A DNA stretch of 64,000 nt, from the NCBI GenBank assembly GCA_017889705.1, contig JAGGAB010000008.1, forward strand, positions 1-64,000, read 5' to 3'. Below are positions 45,764 through 54,485 of the stretch, piece by piece. Made by a program: the position numbers and the translations under genes. This DNA is from Bacillota bacterium. GTDB lineage: Bacteria > Bacillota > Negativicutes > Sporomusales > Sporomusaceae. The notes below the pieces were generated by a model that worked only from the letters and a program-made list of their open reading frames with translations, ran no database searches and was not told the DNA's origin. Every line of letters starts with the position of its first letter. The stretch's first letter is position 1.

Positions 45764-47113
45764 TTACCGGTGTTTACTGAAAAAGTCTAAGGCCACTTCT
45801 GGGAATAACGCATATGACAAAACATCTTCTGTAGATGCATTACTATAGCCCTTTTCCGCTAAATCCTGCCGCAGAGAATCCATTTGCGGAGCAATGTCAT
45901 CTGCCGGACGATGGGTAATGATAGGTTCGTCGCCAACGATCATTTTCCGGAATTCCGGATCAATCGGAGCCGGGGTGCGGCCATATTTGCCGCGAACAAT
46001 ATCTTTAATTTCCCGCGGCACTACTTTGTAACGACCTAACATAACATTGAAAGCCGCCATAGAACCGGTTATCTGACTGGTTGGTGTAACCAGCGGCGGA
46101 TAGCCAAGTTCGGCCCGCACCCGTGGCATCTCTTCCAAAAGCTCAGGGTATCTGTCTTCCATTCCCTGTTCTTTCATTTGATTTAACAGGTTAGACAACA
46201 TGCCGCCGGGAATTTGGAACGACAGCACTTTGGTATCAATATCAATAGCTGTGTTAAGGTTAAAGTCGTGCGCAAGCGATTTTTTCACTGCCCGGAAATG
46301 ATCGGCGATCGGATATAATTGTTCTTTTTTGATGCCTGTATCGCGACCTGTGCCTTCCAGGGCTGCAATCATAGCTTCTGTAGCCGGCTGGGCAGTACCC
46401 ATGGCAAACGGCGACAATGCACAGTCAATAATATCCACACCGGCTTCAATAGCTTTAAGGTAAGTCATTGATGCCATACCGCTAGTATAGTGTGTATGCA
46501 GCTGAATAGGAACAGTAATGTCGGCTTTAAGCGCTTTAACCAGGTCATAGGCAGCATATGGCGCCAGCAAACCGGACATATCTTTGATACAAATAGAATC
46601 AGCACCAAGAGCCACCAAGTCTTTAGCTACTTGCAAGAAGCTTTCCTGGTTGTGATAAGGACTGATGGTATAAACAAAAGCACCTTGTACATGAGCGCCG
46701 GCTGTTTTAGCCGCTTTCATGGCCACTTCCAAATTGCGCACATCATTTAACGCATCGAAAATCCGGATATTGCTTACGCCATTATCAACAGCCCGGTTAA
46801 CAAACTCACGCACAACATCATCGGCATAATGATTGTAACCCAGCACATTTTGGCCGCGCAGCAGCATTTGAATCGGGGTTTTCTTAAGATACTTTTTCAG
46901 CGTCCGCAGACGCTCCCAGGGATCTTCATCAAGAAAGCGCAAACAGCTGTCAAAAGTCGCTCCTCCCCAGGCCTCCAGTGCATGAAATCCAGCCTCATCT
47001 AGCTGTTCCAAAACAGGAATCATGTCGGTAATACGCATACGGGTAGCGGCAAGTGATTGGTGACCGTCACGAAGTACTGTCTCCATAATTTTTACAGGTT
47101 GGTTAGTAGTCAT
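45764..47113 (-). CDS. oadA: Oxaloacetate decarboxylase alpha (carboxyltransferase) subunit
   Basis: A 449-residue carboxyltransferase. The metal-site ETVLRDGHQSLAATRM opens the barrel, with CIKDMSGL carrying the catalytic Lys and QLHTHYTSGMAS the His pair. It ends without the biotin carboxyl carrier domain seen in full-length OadA. No oadB or oadG is near. It is the last gene of the cit set, so it probably decarboxylates the oxaloacetate released by citrate lyase to pyruvate, perhaps as a soluble enzyme or with a separate biotin protein. Confidence 0.9.
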   Translation of the reverse strand: MTTNQPVKIMETVLRDGHQSLAATRMRITDMIPVLEQLDEAGFHALEAWGGATFDSCLRFLDEDPWERLRTLKKYLKKTPIQMLLRGQNVLGYNHYADDVVREFVNRAVDNGVSNIRIFDALNDVRNLEVAMKAAKTAGAHVQGAFVYTISPYHNQESFLQVAKDLVALGADSICIKDMSGLLAPYAAYDLVKALKADITVPIQLHTHYTSGMASMTYLKAIEAGVDIIDCALSPFAMGTAQPATEAMIAALEGTGRDTGIKKEQLYPIADHFRAVKKSLAHDFNLNTAIDIDTKVLSFQIPGGMLSNLLNQMKEQGMEDRYPELLEEMPRVRAELGYPPLVTPTSQITGSMAAFNVMLGRYKVVPREIKDIVRGKYGRTPAPIDPEFRKMIVGDEPIITHRPADDIAPQMDSLRQDLAEKGYSNASTEDVLSYALFPEVALDFFSKHR

Positions 47114-47146
47114 AAGATGGCTCCTTCCCTTGTCAACATATTTTTA

Positions 47147-48526
47147 TTATTTTTCAATAACGTGTAAGAAATACGTGGCAGCCAGTAAATCCGCAACACC
47201 ACCTGGGCTGATATTACGGTCAATAAACCGCTTATCAAGCGCAATAATCTGCGCCCTGCCCGCCTCGGTCAGCATACCACCCTGCGCCACAATGCTCTTG
47301 GCCTGTTCCTGAACTTCATAAAGCGTATCTAGGTTATGGCGGTGTAATATAGTTGTATCCTGGACAACTGTCATTAGGTTCATTAAGGTATGCACCAAGG
47401 CATCATTAAGAGATAATCCTTGCTCTAATGCTTTCGCGAGCACCGGCAGTCCGCAGTTTCTGATACTGGGTATACCGGCTTCTATTTCACCTCTGATACC
47501 GGTCACGCCATACTTTACGTACAACTTTTCCCCGGCTGTCAGTTTTCTCATAGCGTTCGTGGTAAGCTCGGCAAGCTCACGTTCAACAATTCCACTTGTC
47601 ATTATAGTTGCCGCATCAAGAATTTGCGCGGCAGTGACACGCTGCGTCTTTCGTATACAATAAGCTGCGACCGCACTGAGAATCCCCAGTAAGAATAGCA
47701 GACCTTTTTGGGTATTAACCCCACCGGTGGCCGCCAACATCTGGCGATCGCCGTCTTTACCGATACAGCGCAGCACCGGCAAGAGATCTACAAGCTCACC
47801 TTGATGTTGATAACCGGCAGCCGCACAGCGAAACATTGCAGAGGCAAGGGCGCTACTGCTCTTCAGAAAAGTAAAAAAGTCCATATCCTGATGCGCACCC
47901 GCATTATCGCGGTCTACCAAACCAGGTGCCGGCGTACAAGCAGCTTCCAGCAGCATGGCCTCAACCGCCCGGTAACCAATGTCCCAGACAACTTCCGGCC
48001 AGGGATTGGTAGCAGCCGAAGCAAATGCTGTCAGCCGCTCCCTAACATTACCCAAAACTTCCCTGCTGTCATGGCTTACCAGCCGTCGGCACAACACCGC
48101 CGGCTGCTCACACAAGAAGCAGGTGCGTTCAGGCTGACCCAAACTGCGCCGGGAGATTTGGCGGCCTGCTGCATCAAATACATCCAAATCAAATAGTCTG
48201 GCATAATAACCGGACTTTTCAACAGCAATACAAGACAGTTTTAGCTTGTCCGCATCACCGTCGACAGCAACTACTGCCACCGGTCCTGTTGCTAAATACA
48301 AGAACCGTTCCTCTATAATTACAAAGTCTTGTTCTTGCGATACATCGCGCAGCCGGTCAACAGCTGACCTTAGCAAAGCGCGGCTTTCCGTGGTATCTTT
48401 AACTGCTCCCGGTATATTAGTGGTAATACTGACAAGAGACATTTTATAGGTACTGCGTAATTCAGCCTGCAAAGAAGCCAGTCGTTCCTTAGCTTCTAAA
48501 ACAGCCGCTAACGTCACTTGCTGCAA
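47147..48526 (-). CDS. citXG: CitX-CitG fusion: citrate lyase prosthetic group synthesis and transfer
   Basis: A 459-residue fusion. The N-terminal part (to about residue 180) is CitX, the phosphoribosyl-dephospho-CoA transferase that loads CitD, with RTCFLCEQPAVLCRRLVSH. The C-terminal part is CitG, the triphosphoribosyl-dephospho-CoA synthase, with EAACTPAPGLVDRDNAGAHQDMDFF and GGVNTQKGLLF. The TTG start lies about 10 bases after AAAGGAG. It lies between citF and oadA. The fusion would hand the cofactor directly from synthesis to transfer. Confidence 0.9.
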   Translation of the reverse strand: MQQVTLAAVLEAKERLASLQAELRSTYKMSLVSITTNIPGAVKDTTESRALLRSAVDRLRDVSQEQDFVIIEERFLYLATGPVAVVAVDGDADKLKLSCIAVEKSGYYARLFDLDVFDAAGRQISRRSLGQPERTCFLCEQPAVLCRRLVSHDSREVLGNVRERLTAFASAATNPWPEVVWDIGYRAVEAMLLEAACTPAPGLVDRDNAGAHQDMDFFTFLKSSSALASAMFRCAAAGYQHQGELVDLLPVLRCIGKDGDRQMLAATGGVNTQKGLLFLLGILSAVAAYCIRKTQRVTAAQILDAATIMTSGIVERELAELTTNAMRKLTAGEKLYVKYGVTGIRGEIEAGIPSIRNCGLPVLAKALEQGLSLNDALVHTLMNLMTVVQDTTILHRHNLDTLYEVQEQAKSIVAQGGMLTEAGRAQIIALDKRFIDRNISPGGVADLLAATYFLHVIEK

Positions 48527-48595
48527 GTGCCCATCTCTCCTTTAACAGTCTCCACCAAATTTACCACAGTTTTTGTCTGATGACATATTAATATA

Positions 48596-50134
48596 CTACA
48601 CAGGTTTACGCACTACGTCAATGATTGTGCCATCACGGTATTCAATCGCGGCGACAACTTCGTCCGTTACTGCAATCGGCTTAGGCTTACCAGTCAGATC
48701 GTACGCCATTTTTTGTAATTCCTCGATACTCATAACCGGCAACCCGGTACCTTTCATCCTGTCAATCAGATCGGTACGGCGCGGATTAATGGCAACACCA
48801 CGTTCGGTAACAATTACGTCAACGGTTTCACCTGGAGTAACAATAGTATTTACCTTATCAAGCACCATCGGCAGACGACCGCGGATCAGCGGTGCAACAA
48901 CAATGGCCAGATTCGCGCCAGCTGCGGTATCAGAGTGTCCGCCTGACGCCCCCATGATAACACCATTGGAGTCGGTTATAACATTAACGTTGAAATCGAC
49001 GTCAACTTCAGTAGCACTGAGAATTACTACATCCAGATTATTTACAATCGGTCCACCATTATGGGGATTGGCGTAGTAAGATGCCGACATCTCCAAATGG
49101 TTGGGGTTGTTTCTCAGGGATTCAATTGACGGAATATCAAAGTCCTGTACATCAAAGATAGTCTTAATCAGGCCTTGTTCCAGCATATCAACAAAAGGAG
49201 CGGTAATACCACCCACACCAAAACTGGCAGTAATGTTTTGCGCCAGCATCTTTTCTTTAATAAATTTAGCGGCTGCCAACGAAGCACCGCCACTGCCTAA
49301 TTGCAGTGACCAGCCATCTTTAAAGTAGCCTGAATGCTCGATAACACCGGTAGCATATTCGGCAATCAACAGTTCGCGGGGATCTTTACTGATGCGGAGC
49401 GCGCCAGAAGCAATGCCTTTCGGATTGCCAATGCTTTCAAGCACCACAATAAAATCTACCTGGGTTTGGGGAATACTGATCGGATATACCGGATGCGGCA
49501 CCAGATTATCGGTAATTGCCACAACCTTATCGGCGTAGGCGGCATCAACCATGGCATACCCCATAGAACCGCAGGCCGACGGCCCTTGGATACCATTGAT
49601 ATTGCCATAGCTGTCACAGCAGGGAGCGCCAATAAAGGCTACGTCAATTTTAAGGTCACCGGCTTCAATAGCCCGCGCCCGACCACCATGAGAGCGAATT
49701 ATGGTCGGTTTGGCCAGTGTGCCTGCAGTCATTAGTTTACCCAATTTACCGCGTCCACCACTGGTTTCAATCGCAGTAATTACCCCTTCTTCAATAAAAG
49801 GAATAATGGCATCATTAATATCATTTAAGGAACTTGGTGCCAAAGTCAAGCCTTTAATGCCTTTTTTGGCGATTGCTTCAACAACCTGATTTAAAATATA
49901 GTCACCATTACGGAAATGATGGTGAAAAGAGATTGTCATACCATCTTTCAAACCAGCGGCTTCAATCGCTTGTTCAATGGATTTAACCAGCTTTTCCGAG
50001 CGTGGCATATTAAGACGGATCTTAGGTCCGGTAAGCCGTCCTTCAGGAGTTGTGGCAAATGGTCCACAATAAGGACGAATTTTACCAAGTCCAGCTATTT
50101 GATCCGGAATTATTCTTCCAGCTGCATTTATCAT
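48596..50134 (-). CDS. citF: Citrate lyase alpha subunit (citrate:acetyl-ACP transferase)
   Basis: A 512-residue citrate CoA-transferase family protein, with blocks SFHHHFRNGDYILNQVVEAIA, GSMGYAMVDAAYADKVVAITDNLVPHP and GVGGITAPFVDMLEQGLIKTIFDVQDFD. It moves the citryl group onto the acyl carrier CitD. The ATG lies 14 bases after citE. The length fits the family. Confidence 0.95.
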   Translation of the reverse strand: MINAAGRIIPDQIAGLGKIRPYCGPFATTPEGRLTGPKIRLNMPRSEKLVKSIEQAIEAAGLKDGMTISFHHHFRNGDYILNQVVEAIAKKGIKGLTLAPSSLNDINDAIIPFIEEGVITAIETSGGRGKLGKLMTAGTLAKPTIIRSHGGRARAIEAGDLKIDVAFIGAPCCDSYGNINGIQGPSACGSMGYAMVDAAYADKVVAITDNLVPHPVYPISIPQTQVDFIVVLESIGNPKGIASGALRISKDPRELLIAEYATGVIEHSGYFKDGWSLQLGSGGASLAAAKFIKEKMLAQNITASFGVGGITAPFVDMLEQGLIKTIFDVQDFDIPSIESLRNNPNHLEMSASYYANPHNGGPIVNNLDVVILSATEVDVDFNVNVITDSNGVIMGASGGHSDTAAGANLAIVVAPLIRGRLPMVLDKVNTIVTPGETVDVIVTERGVAINPRRTDLIDRMKGTGLPVMSIEELQKMAYDLTGKPKPIAVTDEVVAAIEYRDGTIIDVVRKPV

Positions 50135-50148
50135 GTTTAACCCCCCTG

Positions 50149-51021
50149 TTACCTTTTTGCCGATTTAGCATAGGCCAATACCCGCTCAGCTCTAAGCACC
50201 ATCGGTGTATCAATCATCTTGCCATCCAGGTTAATTACGCCGGAGTTGCGTTCAATCGCCGCTTTGTAGGCTGTAATTACCCGTTCAGCATGAGCAATCT
50301 CTTTTTCGCTTGGCGTGAAAATTTCTTTGACAATCCGAACCTGACGAGGATTAATTACTGATTTGCCGTCAAACCCAAGCTGCTTAATCATATTAACTTC
50401 GGCAATAAAGGTTTCTTCATCATTAATGTCGGAATAAACAGTATCAATGGCATCAATACCAGCAGCACGAGCTGCCAGTAACAGCTGGGATCTGGCTACA
50501 TATAACTCTTTACCGTCTTTGCTGCGAGTAGTTTTAAGATCGGCAATAAAGTCCTCGCCGCCAATGGCCAGCGCCACCATCCGCGGACTGGCAGTGGCAA
50601 TCTCATATGCCAGACGCAGCCCTTTAGCGGTTTCAATCGCAGCCATCATATTAATAGACCCGGCGGCAAAACCATACTTTTGTTCAGCTTCGCTGATTAT
50701 TTCATCAACTTGTTTGATTTCATCCGGTGATTCGGCTTTTGGCAAGCGAATTAAATCAGGTTTTGCGGCCAACACCACTTTCAAATCATCTAATCCGTAC
50801 GGTGTAAGAATGTGGTTTATGCGGATAGCAACCTCACATGGATAGTTAATAGTTTTTATGGCATTATGCACAAGCTGGCGGGCTGCATCTTTTTCACTGA
50901 TTGCTACAGCATCTTCAAGGTCAAAGATTACAGTATCGGCACCATAAATACCGGCATTTTGCAGCATAGCCGGATTATTGCCTGGCATAAACATCATGGC
51001 CCGGCGTAATTTTTTCTCCAT
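50149..51021 (-). CDS. citE: Citrate lyase beta subunit (citryl-ACP lyase)
   Basis: A 290-residue HpcH/HpaI-fold protein that cleaves citryl-ACP to acetyl-ACP and oxaloacetate. N-terminal RRAMMFMPGNNPAMLQNAGIYGADTVIFDLEDAV, catalytic-region AIGGEDFIADL and DGKSVINPRQV are typical of CitE. GGGAGGGAG precedes the ATG. It sits between citD (15-base gap) and citF (14-base gap). Confidence 0.95.
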   Translation of the reverse strand: MEKKLRRAMMFMPGNNPAMLQNAGIYGADTVIFDLEDAVAISEKDAARQLVHNAIKTINYPCEVAIRINHILTPYGLDDLKVVLAAKPDLIRLPKAESPDEIKQVDEIISEAEQKYGFAAGSINMMAAIETAKGLRLAYEIATASPRMVALAIGGEDFIADLKTTRSKDGKELYVARSQLLLAARAAGIDAIDTVYSDINDEETFIAEVNMIKQLGFDGKSVINPRQVRIVKEIFTPSEKEIAHAERVITAYKAAIERNSGVINLDGKMIDTPMVLRAERVLAYAKSAKR

Positions 51022-51036
51022 ATTCTTTCTCCCTCC

Positions 51037-51309
51037 CTAGCTGCGTGCCCGGTTGATTGCTGTTACTACCCGGGCTTCAATTGTAAAGTCTAATGCACCT
51101 TTGTCGTTAGCATGGACAGTGGCGTCCTTAACCCCTTGCGCCACAAGTGTTTGCATAATTACATTTGTGATTTGCTCACCAAATTGCTGCATAGTGGGAC
51201 TCACTAGTTCAACTTTTATTCCAGCCCCCGTCTCCGCAGGAGCAATCATAATAAGGATATCACTGGATTCTACGCTGCCAGCCTGCGCCGGCTTCAGCAA
51301 TTTTGACAT
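51037..51309 (-). CDS. citD: Citrate lyase acyl carrier protein (gamma subunit)
   Basis: A 90-residue acyl carrier protein. The attachment Ser for the phosphoribosyl-dephospho-CoA arm lies in QAGSVESSDILIMI near residue 14. The track start MGEDCI translates the ribosome site; ATG at 51309 with GGGGGAGG upstream is the likely start. It is the first gene of the citD-citE-citF-citXG-oadA set. No citC (citrate lyase ligase) is present in the set or elsewhere in the window. Confidence 0.93.
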   Translation of the reverse strand: MSKLLKPAQAGSVESSDILIMIAPAETGAGIKVELVSPTMQQFGEQITNVIMQTLVAQGVKDATVHANDKGALDFTIEARVVTAINRARS

Positions 51310-51347
51310 AATGCAATCCTCCCCCATCTTGAATATCTCACCTTGTC

Positions 51348-51353
51348 ATTATA
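51348..51353 (-). promoter_or_regulatory. -10 box of the citD promoter
   Basis: A perfect TATAAT on the minus strand lies about 39 bases upstream of the citD start. The -35 region (CTTATT) is poor, as expected for an activator-dependent promoter. Confidence 0.5.
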
Positions 51354-51409
51354 ACTAATATTCTGAAAGAATAAGAAATACATATACACGATTGCAGGCC
51401 ATAATAAAC

Positions 51410-51424
51410 TTGTATAACCTACAA
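51410..51424. promoter_or_regulatory. Candidate LysR operator between citD and lysR
   Basis: TTGTATAACCTACAA is a perfect 5-base dyad with a 5-base centre and fits the LysR pattern T-N11-A. It lies about 76 bases upstream of the start inferred from the citD TATAAT box, where LysR activators usually bind, and about 100 bases before the lysR start. Confidence 0.5.
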
Positions 51425-51522
51425 ATATAACAGGCAATTTTTATCGCTAACAAGGAAACTGAAGCACTAATGGCGTAAATAGTAAATATATGTAGAGATC
51501 ATTCTCTTCGGAGGTATTTGAA

Positions 51523-52404
51523 ATGGAAGACCGCGACTGGCTCATACTACAATTTTTGTTTGAACAAAAAAGCATTACGAAAACTGCACAAGCTTTGTTT
51601 ATCTCCCAGCCGGCATTAACATCACGCCTTAGATATATTGAAAACTATTTCGGCATTAAGATTGTCCATCGCACCAGTAAAGGGGTTCACTTTACGCCAC
51701 AGGGCGAATACTTGGCGCAGTCAGCAACCGAAATGCTAGCAAAAGTACGTACTATTAAAGAGCATGTAGCTGATATGAGCACTTCGGTTGCCGGCACCTT
51801 ACGTCTGGGTGCCTCCAGCTATATTACGATGTACATGCTGCCCAGATTGCTTAAACTTTTCAAACAGGAATATCCGCATGTTGAGTTTAAGGTCACCACG
51901 ACCTGGAGCCGCGATATTTTCAATCTAGTCCACAACCAGGATATCCATGTTGGTTTTGTCAGTTCAGACTATGGTTGGCAGGGCAAACAGCATCTGCTGT
52001 TTGAAGAACCCATCTGCATCGCCTCCACTGATGAAATCGATTTGAAACAACTCCCCAAGCTGCCGCGAATTAGTTATCGGACTGATTCCATGATTAAAGC
52101 ACTTATTGATAAGTGGTGGCGGGAAAACTTTAGTGAGCCGCCTTCCGTCAGCATGGATGTGGACAAACTTTACACTTGTAAGGAAATGGTGGTAAATGGC
52201 TTAGGTTATGGTATCATGCCATCAATGATTGTAAGTAACATCGAAAGTCTGCACAAAATCATCCTCACTGATAAAGAAAATCAGCCTTTACTGCGCCGGA
52301 CGCGGATGCTTTATCATGAAGATGTCCTGGAAATGAATGTAGTTAATGCCTTTATCAACTTTGTCAAAAACATCGATTTTTCTACGATCATTTTGCCACA
52401 ATAA
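51523..52404 (+). CDS. LysR-family transcriptional regulator
   Basis: A 293-residue LysR regulator: N-terminal helix-turn-helix (KSITKTAQALFISQPALTSRLRYIENYFG) and a periplasmic-binding-like effector domain (LRLGASSYITMYMLPRLLKLFKQEYPHVEF). It is divergent from citD and probably controls the citrate lyase genes with citrate or a related acid as effector; this rests on position. AGGAGG-like GGAGG precedes the ATG. Confidence 0.9.
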   Translation: MEDRDWLILQFLFEQKSITKTAQALFISQPALTSRLRYIENYFGIKIVHRTSKGVHFTPQGEYLAQSATEMLAKVRTIKEHVADMSTSVAGTLRLGASSYITMYMLPRLLKLFKQEYPHVEFKVTTTWSRDIFNLVHNQDIHVGFVSSDYGWQGKQHLLFEEPICIASTDEIDLKQLPKLPRISYRTDSMIKALIDKWWRENFSEPPSVSMDVDKLYTCKEMVVNGLGYGIMPSMIVSNIESLHKIILTDKENQPLLRRTRMLYHEDVLEMNVVNAFINFVKNIDFSTIILPQ

Positions 52405-52529
52405 TAAGCACAGCCGGCTTGCCGTTTACTTTCTTCCTAACTTTAGTTATGTTAGCCAAATCACTTGCTATTGGTATAATTCCTCTCTAAAACAAAGCTT
52501 TCTCTACCAAAATACACTAAATAGCCATT

Positions 52530-52569
52530 AAATGCAGCAGAGCCAGCAGTAAGTGGCTCTGCTGCATTT
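52530..52569 (+). terminator. Terminator after the lysR gene
   Basis: A perfect 16-base stem AAATGCAGCAGAGCCA/complement with an 8-base loop, followed by TTGTCTTTTTT. Confidence 0.9.
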
Positions 52570-52631
52570 TGTCTTTTTTCTCCAAAGTGGTACTATATAC
52601 ACATTACGTTATTAATTTAAAAGGTGAATTT

Positions 52632-53687
52632 ATGTCAAAAAACTCATTGATACTCTTTATGCTGGCAACAGCAGGTGGTTTTTTATTTTACTTTTTGCAT
52701 CTACCGCTTCCCTGGACGTTAGGCCCGCTGGTTACAGCAATTGTTTGGAAAGCAGTTTTGAAAAAAACTGTTTACTGGCCGAGAAAACTGCGTAATATGG
52801 GCTTGGTTGTTCTGGGATTTATGATGGGCAGCCCTTTTACTCCGTCGGTAGCATACCAAATAGTCCAGCAATTGCCGGTTATGCTGCTTACAACTTCACT
52901 GCTTATCAGCCTGTGTTTACTAACAGGTTACTTTGCCGAACGCTTTACTCGCGTTGGCTTGGCCAACAGTCTGATTGGCAGTCTTCCAGGTGGTTTATCA
53001 CAAATGGCCGTCATCTGTGAAGAAACCAAAGGAACCACCATATCGGTCGTCACTTTGATGCAAACCATTCGCGTTATTACAGTTGTTTTTATTGTACCCT
53101 TGCTAGCTTTACACGGCATTGCAGGCTCCGTTAACCCTGCAGCGGCTAAACCGCTGGCAGCGGCTATGCAGCTAAATCAACTTCCACTACTGGCACTTTT
53201 TTTAATAACCATTTTATTTTTAGTTAAATTAGGAAAACGATTTGGTGTATCCAATATATATGTTCTGGCTCCAGTGTTAGGCACAGCCAGTTTAACCTTA
53301 ACCGGTTTACATGCGCCAGTACTTCCGCCAGCAATCATTTCCTTGGCGCAAATTGTAGTAGGTATCAAAATGGGGCTTGATGTTGATTTTGGCAGCCTAC
53401 CCAACTGGAAAACCATTGCTCTGGCTAATTTAGTCTGTGTACTGACAGTAATAGCAATGTTGCTCGGAATTTCTTATGTTTTGTCTCTTGTCTACCCTAT
53501 TTCTTTTGTTACCGCCTTTATCAGCATGGCTCCAGGCGGTATGTCGGAAATGGCGCTGACCGCTCTAGCTACAAACGCTGATTTCCCAACAGTTGTTGCT
53601 TATCAGTTATTCCGACTGCTCTTTTTGCTCTTAGCCTGCGTGCCGCTTACCAAATGGCTAATCCGCAAAAAGTTCTGTCAGGCTTAA
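52632..53687 (+). CDS. AbrB/PF05145-family membrane protein
   Basis: A 351-residue polytopic protein with about ten hydrophobic helices in two similar halves: SLIGSLPGGLSQMAVICEETKG in the first and FISMAPGGMSEMALTALATNAD in the second. These duplicated PGG-(S/M)-(E/Q)-M blocks are typical of the AbrB membrane family (also labelled ammonia monooxygenase-like), probably transporters of unknown substrate. The track start is 21 codons early; ATG at 52632 has AAAGGTGA. Confidence 0.85.
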   Translation: MSKNSLILFMLATAGGFLFYFLHLPLPWTLGPLVTAIVWKAVLKKTVYWPRKLRNMGLVVLGFMMGSPFTPSVAYQIVQQLPVMLLTTSLLISLCLLTGYFAERFTRVGLANSLIGSLPGGLSQMAVICEETKGTTISVVTLMQTIRVITVVFIVPLLALHGIAGSVNPAAAKPLAAAMQLNQLPLLALFLITILFLVKLGKRFGVSNIYVLAPVLGTASLTLTGLHAPVLPPAIISLAQIVVGIKMGLDVDFGSLPNWKTIALANLVCVLTVIAMLLGISYVLSLVYPISFVTAFISMAPGGMSEMALTALATNADFPTVVAYQLFRLLFLLLACVPLTKWLIRKKFCQA

Positions 53688-53899
53688 CCGCGTTTTTTCT
53701 CAATATCTTTAATTCGAAGCAGAAATTTTTCCACTTTGCCAACCTCACCGGACACTTCATATTCATAACACCAGCCGGCATCCTCGCTGTGGCTCTCAAC
53801 AAACCGGACAGCCAGCAAGCATTCCTCAGCCAAAATACCTACTCTCCGTGGTTCGAGCGAAGTAATCACCGCTTCAGTAAGCGTAAGAAATTTGCGCAA
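53684..53899 (-). CDS. Small hypothetical protein
   Basis: A 71-residue charged protein (TLTEAVITSLEPRRVGILAEECLLAVRFVESHSEDAGWCYEYEVSGEVGK) with no membrane segment and no family I recognise. A TTG start with GTGAGG upstream, and a promoter pair TTGCGG-16-TATAAT about 45-75 bases upstream on the minus strand, support real expression. It ends overlapping the stop of the convergent AbrB-type gene by 4 bases. Confidence 0.55.
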   Translation of the reverse strand: MRKFLTLTEAVITSLEPRRVGILAEECLLAVRFVESHSEDAGWCYEYEVSGEVGKVEKFLLRIKDIEKKRG

Positions 53900-53956
53900 T
53901 ATAGCAACCTCACTTTACCTGACATATTTCGTTGTAGTCTATTATACAACAACCAG

Positions 53957-53980
53957 CAAAAACCGCAATTGCGGTTTTTG
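53957..53980. terminator. 24-base perfect palindrome
   Basis: CAAAAACCGCAATTGCGGTT(TTTG) can act as a terminator for the AbrB-type gene read on the plus strand. On the minus strand it includes the TTGCGG -35 candidate of the small gene at 53684-53899, whose TATAAT is at 53941-53946. The rest of the gene-free stretch 53981-54118 shows nothing else. Confidence 0.55.
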
Positions 53981-54118
53981 TTATCCTAACAAAAAGTATA
54001 ACTTTCTTCCTATTACCAAATAATGTAGCATTCAGTACAAAAAGCATCCTAACTATCGAATAATGAACTCTGTACAACATACAGCTCATTAATCCATTAA
54101 AGCGGCCAACCAGCGACC

Positions 54119-54147
54119 TTGACTTTTTTTAACTTTCATATTACATT
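54119..54147 (+). promoter_or_regulatory. Promoter of the two-gene unit at 54202
   Basis: TTGACT and TACATT boxes with 17-base spacing lie about 55 bases before the first ATG of the small two-gene unit. Confidence 0.55.
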
Positions 54148-54201
54148 GTTACTGTCGAGACTCAAGACCAATACATTATGACAGGAGTGAACCTTTAATT
54201 A

Positions 54202-54480
54202 ATGTCAGAAAGAATGAACTTGCAAGATGTCTTGCGCGAGTATGGTGTTCCCCTCGCTACTCTCAATGTAACCGCTTCTGAAAAAGATACGTTGGCCCTT
54301 CGCGAGCGCTTGCTAGCTATCAGAGACTTAAGTCAGGGTAAAGAACAGGGATATTTGGAAGTAGCATGTACGTTTTACATTGATGTTCATGATATTGACC
54401 GCTATTTATCAGGCGAACTGCCTAATTTGGCCGAAATATTTACTTTCCCTGAAGATGTAAAGACCCACAAGGAGGAATAA
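54202..54480 (+). CDS. Hypothetical 92-residue protein
   Basis: Soluble, charged protein (SERMNLQDVLREYGVPLATLNVTASEKDTLALRERLLAIRDLSQG) with mixed helical character. YLEVACTFYIDVHDIDRYLSGELPNLAEIF could be a small regulatory or adaptor domain. No family recognised. AGGAG lies about 14 bases upstream of the ATG, an unusually long spacing. It is 5 bases ahead of the next gene and shares its promoter. Confidence 0.6.
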   Translation: MSERMNLQDVLREYGVPLATLNVTASEKDTLALRERLLAIRDLSQGKEQGYLEVACTFYIDVHDIDRYLSGELPNLAEIFTFPEDVKTHKEE

Positions 54481-54485
54481 CTGGT

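Noticed and set aside
48573-49076. 167-residue plus-strand ORF over the citF 3' end
   Set aside because: Antisense shadow of citF with no ribosome site.
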